Shown piece by piece: positions 34,508 to 42,866 of a DNA stretch of 64,000 nucleotides. Source of the DNA: Orrella dioscoreae (lineage in GTDB: Bacteria > Pseudomonadota > Gammaproteobacteria > Burkholderiales > Burkholderiaceae_B); assembly GCF_900089455.2 (NCBI RefSeq), contig NZ_LT907988.1:1054001-1118000 (forward strand). Direction: 5' to 3'. How positions within the stretch are numbered: position 1 is the stretch's first letter; each line of letters opens with the position of its first letter. The position numbers and the translations under genes are program-made. The notes beneath the pieces were generated by a model. The model had not been told where the DNA came from. It did no database searches and saw only the letters and a list, made by a program, of their open reading frames with translations.

Positions 34508-35854
34508 GTGGCGACGAGCAATGAGGACCGCATCCGCGGCTGGCGTTCGCGCCGACAGGGTGGCAACTACACCGTAGGCGCGGGCGTCGCCGAGTGGCGG
34601 CTGGATCCGGCGGCGCTGTTCGACAGCAATTCGTCGCCGGCCGTGCTGTTCAAGCCCTTGCTGGCGCGCCTGCAAGGCGAGCCGCACGATTCGGTGGCGG
34701 CCCGGCGGGCGGTGTATGACGCGATTCAGTCCGAACTGGACGAGGCCGTCGTGCGCCATGGCGCCGACGAGATGGTTGCCGATTTTTCCCGTCGGCGCCT
34801 GCGTCTCATCGTGCGCCTGCTGGAGCACGACATCCGCACCGATGTCGCGGTATTCGAGCCCGGCTACATGCCGGCCAAGCTGGTCGAGGAAGACCTCAGG
34901 CTGAACGCGGCGCATGAGCGGCGCGTGCAGCGGCGCAGGCAGGAAGAGGCGCAGGAGGCGCGCCGCCATGCGTCGCGCAACGACATCGCGCTGGAAATCC
35001 CGCTGTCCCCGGCCGAGGCCGGCGACCTGGAGATCCTGCGTGGCCGCATGCGCGGCCTGCACGCCGGGCATGCCCCGCGCCATGACGATGACGGCGGCGG
35101 CGGGCTGCGCACGCTGTTCGCGCTCTTCATCTACCAGTTGCAGGTGATGCACGGCGAAAGCCGGTTCGCCCTGGTCTGGGCCCTGATCGGCCCGGTGGTG
35201 CTGCTGACGCTCATCACGTCGATGTACATCATCCTGGGCACGCACTACATCATGGGCATGGACGTGCTCACGTTTTCGATGGTGGGGGCAACCACATGGA
35301 TCATGTTTCGCCAGGTCACCCTGAGAACCAGCACGGCCTATGTGTCGGCGCGGGGCCTGCTGAACCTGCCGGGGGTCACGCCGCTGATGTGCGCGGTCGT
35401 GCATGCCTTCCTCTACACCACGGTGTACGTGGTCGTGCTCGGCGTGCTGATCAGCGCGGGCCATGCGCTGAACCTGGTCACGCTGCCGGACAACGTGGCC
35501 GGCTTCATCGCCTTCGTGGTGTTGATGGGGGTCTTTGGCGGGGCGCTGGGCGTGCTGTTCGGCGCGATCTCGACCGTCTGGCGTTTCTTCCTGCGGGTGG
35601 CGCCCATCATCGAGCGCTTCCTGCAGCTGTTCTCCAGCGTCTTCCTGGTTTCGGAACAGTTGCCCGAGCAGTACCGCCCCTGGGTCCTGTGGTCGCCGCT
35701 GGCGCATGGCATGCAGCTGCTGCGCTCGGCCTATTTCACCAACTACACCTCGCAGGATGCCGACCTGGGCTACTTCCTGATTGCGCTGGTGTTCATGATC
35801 GTCGTGGCCTGGGCCGCCCAGCGGCTGGTCCGCAGCGACGTCCAGCCGATGTGA
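34508..35854 (+). CDS. vexB: VexB-like capsule ABC exporter permease with N-terminal extension
   Basis: A 448-residue protein whose C-terminal 250 residues are a KpsM/ABC-2 permease with six likely membrane segments (WALIGPVVLLTLITSMYIILG to LIALVFMIVVAWAAQRLV). KpsM-type permeases and Salmonella VexB are about 260 residues. Here some 195 cytoplasmic residues precede them: basic, with a likely coiled coil (NAAHERRVQRRRQEEAQEARR). The predicted start is GTG at 34508, directly after the vexA stop, without a strong ribosome site; no ATG near residue 195 would restore the usual length. It exports the lipid-linked polymer across the inner membrane with VexC. Confidence 0.82.
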   Translation: MATSNEDRIRGWRSRRQGGNYTVGAGVAEWRLDPAALFDSNSSPAVLFKPLLARLQGEPHDSVAARRAVYDAIQSELDEAVVRHGADEMVADFSRRRLRLIVRLLEHDIRTDVAVFEPGYMPAKLVEEDLRLNAAHERRVQRRRQEEAQEARRHASRNDIALEIPLSPAEAGDLEILRGRMRGLHAGHAPRHDDDGGGGLRTLFALFIYQLQVMHGESRFALVWALIGPVVLLTLITSMYIILGTHYIMGMDVLTFSMVGATTWIMFRQVTLRTSTAYVSARGLLNLPGVTPLMCAVVHAFLYTTVYVVVLGVLISAGHALNLVTLPDNVAGFIAFVVLMGVFGGALGVLFGAISTVWRFFLRVAPIIERFLQLFSSVFLVSEQLPEQYRPWVLWSPLAHGMQLLRSAYFTNYTSQDADLGYFLIALVFMIVVAWAAQRLVRSDVQPM

Positions 35855-35863
35855 GCGACAGCG

Positions 35864-36574
35864 ATGATCCATTTATACGGTGTCACCGACGAACCCTTTG
35901 CATTCGGCAGCAGGCAGCCGCTGCTGACCGATGCCGATCTCGACATTCCGGTCGGGCGCTACGCGCTGCTGTCGCCCACGCCGGAGCGGCATCGCCAGGT
36001 GATCGACGTGCTGTGCGGCCTGCGTCCGCCGCGCAGCGGCTTCGTCCGGCACGAAGGCAACATTTCCTGGGCAATCGGGCGGCAGGGTTTCGTGCGCGGC
36101 AAGGCGAACGGCTTGAACATCATCCAGCTGCTTGCCGACCGCTACGAACTGGATGCCAACGAGACGGCGGATCTGGTCGCCGACCTCATCACCGAACCGC
36201 AGTGGCTGGCCAAGCCCATGGAGCACTGGCCACTGTATATCCGGCAGGAGTTCACGTTCGCGCTGGCGCTTGCGCCTGCTTTCGACATCTATGTGATCGA
36301 AGGGACGATTCCCTTCGAACCCTGCCGCTTCACCCGCCTCTGGCTGGCGCTGTTCGAGGAGCGCCTGGTCGGGCGGACGCTCGTTTTTTCCAGTTATCGC
36401 CAGAACCAGCTGGCGGATTACTGTTTCAAAGGCCTAGTTTATGAGCGAAGCGCTCTCAGAATCGAAGACGACCTCGACCAGTGCATCATCAAGTACCCGC
36501 CAAGACGGTCCAGAGACGACTCAGGGTCGGGAGAAGAGTCCTTCGGAAGCGGTTTCGATGACGTCGGCTTCTGA
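35864..36574 (+). CDS. vexC: VexC-like capsule exporter ATPase subunit lacking nucleotide-binding motifs
   Basis: A 236-residue protein in the position of the KpsT/VexC ATPase. The KpsT landmark (SWPLG...GF.GSLTG) is visible as ISWAIGRQGFVRGKANGLNI, and the length fits. The ATPase motifs do not: the Walker A position reads LSPTPERHRQVIDVL, the signature region reads MEHWPLYIRQEF in place of YSSGM, and the Walker B position reads DIYVIEGTIPFEP without D-E. Reading frame is continuous on both sides, so no frameshift explains it. The last 20 residues are Ser/Asp-rich and overlap the start of vexD. It may be a non-hydrolysing subunit needing another ATPase, or a strongly diverged one. Confidence 0.72.
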   Translation: MIHLYGVTDEPFAFGSRQPLLTDADLDIPVGRYALLSPTPERHRQVIDVLCGLRPPRSGFVRHEGNISWAIGRQGFVRGKANGLNIIQLLADRYELDANETADLVADLITEPQWLAKPMEHWPLYIRQEFTFALALAPAFDIYVIEGTIPFEPCRFTRLWLALFEERLVGRTLVFSSYRQNQLADYCFKGLVYERSALRIEDDLDQCIIKYPPRRSRDDSGSGEESFGSGFDDVGF

Positions 36575-37730
36575 CAACGGCTCGGAGATCGAGCGCCGCC
36601 GCCGCGACCGCGAGGCGGCGTTGCGCGGCCGCCTGCGCCGGCGCTGGATCAGCGCGGGCATCGTCGTGGCGCCCGTGGTCTGCGCGCTGATCTACATGTT
36701 CAGCATCGCCACGCCGCGCTACGAGGCCGAGTCGCGTTTCTTCGTGCAGTCGGCATCCGGCCAGCAAGCCGCCGCGGCCCCGGGCGCGGCCAGCCTGATC
36801 ACCACGGGCAACGCGGGCGGCATGATGGGCGGGTTCGTGGACGGCTGGGCGGTGCGGGACTTCCTGCTGTCGCGCGACAGCATGCGCCAGCTCGACCAGA
36901 AGATCGGCCTGCGCCAGTACCTGGTCCAGGACGGCCTGGACCCGGCCAACCGCCTGGCGGAGGACGCCAGCGAGGACGCGCTGTATCGCGCCTACCAGGC
37001 GTCGGTCCACGTCTCGTTCAATGCGCTCGAGCAGATCGACGTGCTGCGCGTCAGCGCCTATTCGCCGGAACATGCCATGCTGCTGTCGCGCGAGCTGATC
37101 GGCCTGGCGGAGGACTTCGTCAGCCGCCTGAATGCCAAGGGCGTGTCGGACAAGCTGAAGGTCAGCGAGGCCTCGCTGCGGCACGCGGAGAAGAAAGCGC
37201 TGGAGGCGCGCGAGGCGCTGACCGCGTGGCGGACCGAGCACGGCAACATCGATCCCACCGCCACCGTGCAGATGTTGCTCAACCATTCCAGCCAGCTCGA
37301 AAGCGAACTGAACAACGCGAAGATCAACCTGGACAAGATCCGGGCGCTGGGCAACAACGACCACCCCATGCTGCGGCCCGCGCAGATGCAGATCGCCGCC
37401 CTGCAGAAGCGCATCGATGGCGTGCGCGAGCGCCTGAGCGGCCAGGGCAATACGGAGGCGACGCTGCTCAAGTCGTATGAAGGCCTGAGGAACGCCCAGG
37501 GCTTCGCGGACTCGAACCTGACCCTGGCGCAGCAGTCGCACCAGCAGGCGCTGGTCGACACGCTGCGGCTGCAGCGCTACCTGTCGATCATCGTGCAGCC
37601 GGTCGCGACCGACAGGCCCAGCAGCCCGCGCATGCTGACGCTGCTGCTGGAGGCGCTGGCGCTGGGCTTCGCGCTGCTCTTCGTCGTGCGCGTGTCGATG
37701 TCCTTGCTGAAGGGGTTGCGGCATGGGTGA
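36441..37730 (+). CDS. vexD: VexD-like inner-membrane capsule export protein (PCP/KpsE family)
   Basis: A 429-residue protein with an N-terminal membrane helix (ISAGIVVAPVVCALIYMFSIA), a Wzz-like motif next to it (TPRYEAESRFFVQS), a long periplasmic coiled coil (about residues 220-370, for example RHAEKKALEAREALTAWRTEHG), and a C-terminal helix (LLLEALALGFALLFVVRVSM). It bridges the ABC transporter and VexA. The ATG at 36441 makes a 134-base overlap with vexC and a Ser/Thr-rich tail; the in-frame ATG at 36558, with GGAAG 7 bases upstream, would cut the overlap to 17 bases and is a serious alternative. Confidence 0.85.
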   Translation: MSEALSESKTTSTSASSSTRQDGPETTQGREKSPSEAVSMTSASDNGSEIERRRRDREAALRGRLRRRWISAGIVVAPVVCALIYMFSIATPRYEAESRFFVQSASGQQAAAAPGAASLITTGNAGGMMGGFVDGWAVRDFLLSRDSMRQLDQKIGLRQYLVQDGLDPANRLAEDASEDALYRAYQASVHVSFNALEQIDVLRVSAYSPEHAMLLSRELIGLAEDFVSRLNAKGVSDKLKVSEASLRHAEKKALEAREALTAWRTEHGNIDPTATVQMLLNHSSQLESELNNAKINLDKIRALGNNDHPMLRPAQMQIAALQKRIDGVRERLSGQGNTEATLLKSYEGLRNAQGFADSNLTLAQQSHQQALVDTLRLQRYLSIIVQPVATDRPSSPRMLTLLLEALALGFALLFVVRVSMSLLKGLRHG

Positions 37731-39645
37731 CGTGGCCACCGCGACGGCAGGCACGCAGGCCGAGGCAGCCGCCCGGCTGCTGGCCGTCATCCAGCGCATC
37801 CGCGGCGCGGCGGACCCGGCCCGCGAGATGGCCGAGTTCGACGTCGCGCTGGTGCTGGCGGCGGATGGCTGGCGCGATGCCAGGCGCCTGCTGGTGTCCC
37901 CCTATGTGAAGGAAGGCGAGTTCGCGCTGGCGATTGCCGCGCTCGAGGTGCTGATCGCCGCCTATCCGCGCCGCGCGGAAGAGCGGCGCATGCTGGCCAG
38001 CCTGCTGGGGCGCACGAAGCAATGGGACCGCGCCATTGAGGCGGCAGATGCCGCGGCCGGCATCGAACCGGATGACGCGGCGCTGCATGCCGCGCGGATC
38101 CAGCTGCGCCTGCAGGCCGGCCGGGTTGGCGAGGCGGCCGCGGTGGCGCGGGACACTGCCGGCATGGCGGCCAGCCAGGCCGGCGATGCAAGCCTGTGGA
38201 TGATGGCGTTCATCCGCCATGGCGATACGCCCGATGCCGCGCGCATGGCCGCGGCCCTGGACCCGGAGACCCTGCCCAACGAGCGGGTGGCGGCGATGGC
38301 GGTGCGTGCGCTGCTGGAAGACAACCGGGCGGACGCCGCGATCCGTTTCGGCGACGCGGCGCTGGGCGCGGGGCACGACAGCGCGGCGCTACGCACCTCG
38401 CTGGGGCTGTCGCACCTGCGGCGTGCCACGGAAGAAGACCGCAAGGTGCACGCCCTGGCGCATTTCGGGGCGGGCCTGAAGGCAGCGCCGGCGGACGTCA
38501 GGTTGCTGTCCCTGCAAGGCGAAACGCTGCTGCGTGCCGGGCGTTACCGGGATGCGGTGCCCTTCCTGAAGCAGGCGCTTGCGCTGTCGCCGGACATGGA
38601 GCAGACGCGGATGCTCTACGCGCGCGCCCTGCGCTATTCGGCGCAGCACGACGAGGCGGCGGACCAGTTGATGATCCTGCTGGAAAAGGCGCCCGACAGC
38701 CTGCTGCGGCAGCGTTCCGCCATCGGCGCGTTGTCGCAGGCGGGCCGCAAGGAAGCAGCCGAAGCCCTGTATGCGCAATACGTGGCGAGCCGCAGCAAGC
38801 TGCTGCCGGACTCGTTCCAGGAGGCGGTGGCCCAGGTGGAGCAGCGGCTGGATACCGCTCCGATCCCGCAGGCGCGCTTCGATTGGGCGTGGTCGATGCG
38901 CGGCGACGCCACCGTCGATCGCGCGAAGTGGGAGCGTGCGGCGCGCTGGGGCCACCTGATGGACCAGCTCTTGTTCGACTGGCTGGAGTGCCGCGAGGAT
39001 CGCGCGGAGGAGGCCATGCAGCTGCTGGGCGACCTGGAGGCCGGCGAGCGTTTCTTCGCGCCGCTGCTGGCCTCGGGCAGGGGCGTCGTGGTGGCCACCG
39101 CGCACGTGGGCCCCATGTACGCCGCGCTGATGGCCCTGGAACTGCTGGGCATTCCCTCGCGCTGGCTGGCCACCGCGCCGAACGTCGAGCAGAGCAGCTA
39201 TTCCAAGGCCCTGATTTCCACCGCCGACCAGTCGGAGGCGCAGGTCGCCAAGGCCTGCATCCGCGCGATCAGTTCGGGTTACGTGCTGGGCCTGGCCGTG
39301 GATGGCGCCGCGAATCCCGCCGCGCCGCGCACGACCTTCGAAGGCCAGGAAGTGACGTATTCGAGCTTCGCCTCCCGCATGGCGCACCGCCTGGGCGTGC
39401 CCTCGGTCTTCTATGCCCCGCGCTGGGAGAACGGCCTGGTGACGTTCACGCTGGAAATGCTGCCCGCGGTCGCGCCGGGCGAGGATGCCGATGCCTATGC
39501 GCTGCGTTGGCAGGACGCCTATTTCGCGCTGCTGAGACAGCACCTGGCAGGGCCCGCGGAGAACCTGCGCATGAGTGGCGGCATCTGGCGCCACGTGACG
39601 CCGGCGGACCGTTCCGCGGCGCCGGTGAAGGAGGAAGAGGCATGA
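37723..39645 (+). CDS. vexE: VexE-like acyltransferase for the capsule lipid anchor (TPR plus LpxL-like domain)
   Basis: A 640-residue protein close to the length of Salmonella VexE. Residues 30-370 are TPR-like helices (EGEFALAIAALEVLIAAYPRRAEERRMLASLLGR and similar). Residues 430-620 resemble the LpxL/HtrB lysophospholipid-acyltransferase fold: GVVVATAHVGPMYAALMALELLGIPSRW, then GYVLGLAVDGAANPAAPRTTFEGQEVTYSSFASRMAHRLGVPSVF. VexE is reported to add acyl chains to the terminal sugar that anchors Vi. The HX4D/E catalytic motif reads HVGPMY, without the acidic residue. It overlaps vexD by 8 bases and vexL by 4. Confidence 0.82.
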   Translation: MGDVATATAGTQAEAAARLLAVIQRIRGAADPAREMAEFDVALVLAADGWRDARRLLVSPYVKEGEFALAIAALEVLIAAYPRRAEERRMLASLLGRTKQWDRAIEAADAAAGIEPDDAALHAARIQLRLQAGRVGEAAAVARDTAGMAASQAGDASLWMMAFIRHGDTPDAARMAAALDPETLPNERVAAMAVRALLEDNRADAAIRFGDAALGAGHDSAALRTSLGLSHLRRATEEDRKVHALAHFGAGLKAAPADVRLLSLQGETLLRAGRYRDAVPFLKQALALSPDMEQTRMLYARALRYSAQHDEAADQLMILLEKAPDSLLRQRSAIGALSQAGRKEAAEALYAQYVASRSKLLPDSFQEAVAQVEQRLDTAPIPQARFDWAWSMRGDATVDRAKWERAARWGHLMDQLLFDWLECREDRAEEAMQLLGDLEAGERFFAPLLASGRGVVVATAHVGPMYAALMALELLGIPSRWLATAPNVEQSSYSKALISTADQSEAQVAKACIRAISSGYVLGLAVDGAANPAAPRTTFEGQEVTYSSFASRMAHRLGVPSVFYAPRWENGLVTFTLEMLPAVAPGEDADAYALRWQDAYFALLRQHLAGPAENLRMSGGIWRHVTPADRSAAPVKEEEA

Positions 39646-40835
39646 GGCGCTGGCTGCTTGCCATGGCGGTGTTCCTGGGCGGCACGGCCGCGGCGAGCGA
39701 GACCTGCGCCGTGCCGGATGCCCAATGCCCGATCGTGTCCTCGCTGCTGCAATACCGGGAAGGTTATGGGCAGAAGGCCACGGGCGGGCTGGACGGCCGA
39801 TTCGTCGAGGTCACCTCCGACCAGGATGCGGGGCCCGGTACCTTGCGGGCCGCGCTGGATGGCGCCAGGAAATCGAAGACGCCCACCTGGATCCGCTTCG
39901 CCTCCGACATGACGATCGTGCTGAAGACGCAGCTGCGCGTGCCGTCGAACGTCACGGTCGACGGACGGGGCAGGCGAGTGACCCTGATCGATGACGGCCT
40001 GGGCGTGTACCGCAGCCGGAACGTGATCCTGACGCACCTGAGCATCGACGGGCGCCTGACCCGCTTCACGCAGGCCGTGAACGTGGCCAACGACAGCCGG
40101 GACGTGTGGGTGAACCACATGGACCTGGCGCGCTTCTCGGACCGCCTGCTGAACGTGAAGAACGGCTCGACCGACGTGACGGTGTCGTGGAACAAGTTCC
40201 ATGACTCCAACAAGGTGATGCTGCTGAACAACATCACCTCGAAGGACATGTACAAGAACTACGAGCGCGACAAGATCGCGCGCGTGACGCTGCACCACAA
40301 TTATTTCCTGAACACCGTGCAGCGCAACCCGCGAGGGCAGTTCGGCACTTTCCACCTCTACAACAATCTCCTGGAGGACTGGAACCTGTACGGCATGAGT
40401 TTCAGCCTGGAGGCGCGGGCGCTGGTGGAAGGGAATATCTTCAGCAACCGGTCCAGGCGCACGTGCCTGGAGCCCGAGCGCACGCCGACGGTGCACGGCA
40501 TCGACGTGAACTACTGCGACAAGCTGCCGGATTCGCCCAACCGGACCGCGCTGGAGAACGGCGCGTCGGACCGGCGCAATTATGAAAAGACCAAGGCCCA
40601 GTATGGCTACGAGCGGGGCTACAAGGCCTTCCTGCGCGTGAAGGACAACCTGTACCTGGGCGAGGCCAAGGCGGTGCTGCAGGATTACCAGCCCGAGTCG
40701 GCCCCGACTCCGCCTTATTGCTATGGCTACGAGACACCGACGCCGGCAGTGGCGGAGAAGATCCGCAAGCTGGCGGGGAACACCAGCGGCGACGTGCCGC
40801 TGCCGAAGGCGCGCACCGGGCCGGCCTGCTCCTGA
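39642..40835 (+). CDS. vexL: VexL-like periplasmic Vi polysaccharide lyase (PL1 pectate-lyase fold)
   Basis: A 397-residue protein with a signal peptide ending near AAAS (residue 19). The mature part is a right-handed beta-helix of the pectate lyase family 1: VTVDGRGRRVTLIDDG, then VWVNHMDLARFSDRLLNVKNGSTDVTVSWNKFHDSNKVMLLNN, then VTLHHNYFLNTVQRNPRGQFGTFHLYNNLLEDW, covering the metal-site and catalytic Arg regions. A lyase named VexL, encoded in the Vi locus of Achromobacter denitrificans, is described as degrading polymer that strays into the periplasm. Strong ribosome site AAGGAGGAAG; the ATGA overlaps vexE. Last gene of the capsule run. Confidence 0.85.
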   Translation: MRRWLLAMAVFLGGTAAASETCAVPDAQCPIVSSLLQYREGYGQKATGGLDGRFVEVTSDQDAGPGTLRAALDGARKSKTPTWIRFASDMTIVLKTQLRVPSNVTVDGRGRRVTLIDDGLGVYRSRNVILTHLSIDGRLTRFTQAVNVANDSRDVWVNHMDLARFSDRLLNVKNGSTDVTVSWNKFHDSNKVMLLNNITSKDMYKNYERDKIARVTLHHNYFLNTVQRNPRGQFGTFHLYNNLLEDWNLYGMSFSLEARALVEGNIFSNRSRRTCLEPERTPTVHGIDVNYCDKLPDSPNRTALENGASDRRNYEKTKAQYGYERGYKAFLRVKDNLYLGEAKAVLQDYQPESAPTPPYCYGYETPTPAVAEKIRKLAGNTSGDVPLPKARTGPACS

Positions 40836-40930
40836 GCCAAAGACTGTCCTGGTCTCCCTGCTGCTGGAATACACTTGGGGCGCCCGGGCGAGCGCCCGGC
40901 ATGCCTTGGCGTTCCTCCTATGATGTCTTC

Positions 40931-42367
40931 ATGAGTCCTGGTCCGTTGCCGTCCCGTCCGATTGCCTCCCACGCAGCTTCCTGGCGTCCAGCCCGGCCAT
41001 CGCGCTATGGCTGGGCCGCCGCCCTCCTGGCCCTGCTTCCCTTCGCGGCCGTGCTCGTCGACCGCGACCTGGAAATTCCGACGGGCGGGGACTTCTACCT
41101 CGAGTTGCGCGACGTTCTGCCCTGGTTCTGGCTGCTTGCCGTGGCCTGCTGCTTCACGGCCTTCTACGTGCGCGACCGCCGCCATCGCGCACCGGTGTCG
41201 CGCGGCCGCGCGCTCGGGGTGCTGGGCGCCAGCGTGCTGGCCTTGTTGTTGGTATGGCCCTTCGAGGTGCGGTTGCGGTTGCCCATGCCACAGGCCGCCG
41301 ATACACCTTTCGGCCCCGCCCGGCAGGTCGTGGGAACGGGGCCGGTCATCGACGTGCTGGGCATCGCCTTGCCTGCGTGGCGCGGCCTGCTGGATGAATG
41401 GACGGGCCTGCCCGGCACCGAGTCGTATGCGCTCTTTCCGCAAGAGCAGATCTACGCGGGGCAACGCTATCTGGAGGGGAGCGTGGCCCTGTCGGCGTTT
41501 CCCGCGCAGTTGACGTGCCCGGGCCGTGAAAGCAGCCAGTGGCTGTTCCTGCGGCGCAGTGTGTTCCATGCGCATTACGGCGACCCGCGCCGGGGCAAGG
41601 ACTTGTTGGACCGCCTGCGCGCCGCGGCGGAACGCTGTCTTGCCGGTTTGCAGCCGCCGCCCTGGTTCCTGCCCGAGGCCGGTGACGAGGAGCGCATGAC
41701 GGTATTCGGCGCGAAGGTACTGCCTGCCGCCGCCAGCAGCATCACCGTGCAGTGGTTCGAACTGGCTGCGGCGCAAGGCAAGGTGGGGCAGATACTGACC
41801 GAGCCCTGGGCGCCTCAGCGGTACACCGCCTATGGCCGTTACCTGCTGTATGCCAGCGTGGGAGAGGCGGCAGCCGATGTGCTGCCCGTGTCGGCCCGCG
41901 CGAGCGCGCACCGTCCCGCGCCGCCGGCGTCCGGCGTCGTGGGCGCGGACGAGACGATTCCGCCGCCGAGACCTGTGGCCGAGAGCGGTGATGCGCCCTT
42001 GGCTGCGCCATCGGCGGCGCACCCGTCATGGGTGGATGCCGCGGGACGTGCCTTGTCGGTGCCTTTCCAGCCGGGGTGGGCAGGCGGTTGGCGAGCCGAG
42101 GACTACGCCTATGCGGTCCGGATGTGCAACCTGGGTTATGCCCGCTTTCTGCATGCGCGCGGCCTGAGGCCGGACCCCACGTTGCCGCAGGTCCTGGCGC
42201 AGGCCTTGCGGGAGCCGGTGTCCACCCTGGGGTTGTCTCAGTATGGAGACGCGCCGACGCCCGCGCTGTACCGCATGCCCGAGTCGCGGCTTCATCAATG
42301 CCGGGCCTTGCTGGCCTGGCTGCAGCCCCCCGATCCCGCCCGCCATCCGCCCAGGGTGACGCCATGA
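40931..42367 (+). CDS. Membrane protein of unknown function
   Basis: A 478-residue protein I do not recognise. Three likely membrane helices lie in the first 140 residues (AALLALLPFAAVLVD, LPWFWLLAVACCFTAFYV, LGVLGASVLALLLVWPFEV). The rest is a soluble domain with GPARQVVGTGPVIDVLG and a Pro/Ala-rich linker at about residues 325-370. No export or enzyme signature was seen. The ATG at 40931 is chosen; longer frames run back into vexL. It overlaps the next gene by 4 bases and forms a pair with it. Confidence 0.65.
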   Translation: MSPGPLPSRPIASHAASWRPARPSRYGWAAALLALLPFAAVLVDRDLEIPTGGDFYLELRDVLPWFWLLAVACCFTAFYVRDRRHRAPVSRGRALGVLGASVLALLLVWPFEVRLRLPMPQAADTPFGPARQVVGTGPVIDVLGIALPAWRGLLDEWTGLPGTESYALFPQEQIYAGQRYLEGSVALSAFPAQLTCPGRESSQWLFLRRSVFHAHYGDPRRGKDLLDRLRAAAERCLAGLQPPPWFLPEAGDEERMTVFGAKVLPAAASSITVQWFELAAAQGKVGQILTEPWAPQRYTAYGRYLLYASVGEAAADVLPVSARASAHRPAPPASGVVGADETIPPPRPVAESGDAPLAAPSAAHPSWVDAAGRALSVPFQPGWAGGWRAEDYAYAVRMCNLGYARFLHARGLRPDPTLPQVLAQALREPVSTLGLSQYGDAPTPALYRMPESRLHQCRALLAWLQPPDPARHPPRVTP

Positions 42368-42777
42368 GCCGGCCTTCGAATGCACCGGTGGCTGCCTTGC
42401 CGCGGCAGGCTGCTCCCGCCGCCGGACGGGTGCGCTATCGCTTGCCGGGCACGCAGCGGTACGAGGATGTGAAGCAAGGATTCTCCTGGCCGGCCTTGTG
42501 CTTTGGTTTGGCCTGGATGGCGGTCAAGGGTGTCTGGCGGCCTTTCGTGGTCTACCTGTGCCTCCTGTTCGGCATGGGGCTGGCCATCGAAGCCTGCCTG
42601 GCGAGTGCCAGCCTGTGGCTGGCGCCGCTGGCGAGGCTGGCCGCCGGCGTGGCGGGATTCGTCATGGCCATTGCCGCGGGATGGCTGGGAAACCGCTGGC
42701 GAGTCGCGGCATTGCGCCGCGCGGGCTTCGTTGCCGAGACGACGCCCGGCCCAGACCTGGACGGCGACACGCATTGA
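42364..42777 (+). CDS. DUF2628-like small membrane protein
   Basis: A 137-residue protein with three likely membrane segments (SWPALCFGLAWMAVKGVWRPFVVYLCLLFG, then LARLAAGVAGFVMAIAAGWLGNRW) and a C-terminal LRRAGFVAETTPG, the arrangement of DUF2628 proteins. Function unknown. It starts at ATGA overlapping the preceding gene. Confidence 0.7.
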   Translation: MSRPSNAPVAALPRQAAPAAGRVRYRLPGTQRYEDVKQGFSWPALCFGLAWMAVKGVWRPFVVYLCLLFGMGLAIEACLASASLWLAPLARLAAGVAGFVMAIAAGWLGNRWRVAALRRAGFVAETTPGPDLDGDTH

Positions 42778-42866
42778 CAACGGCCGGCTTGCCAAGCCGC
42801 TCATCCCTTCGTACGCTTACGGCTGTGCAAACAACCTCTTCTCCGCCGACACGCCCGCCCCGCCTC

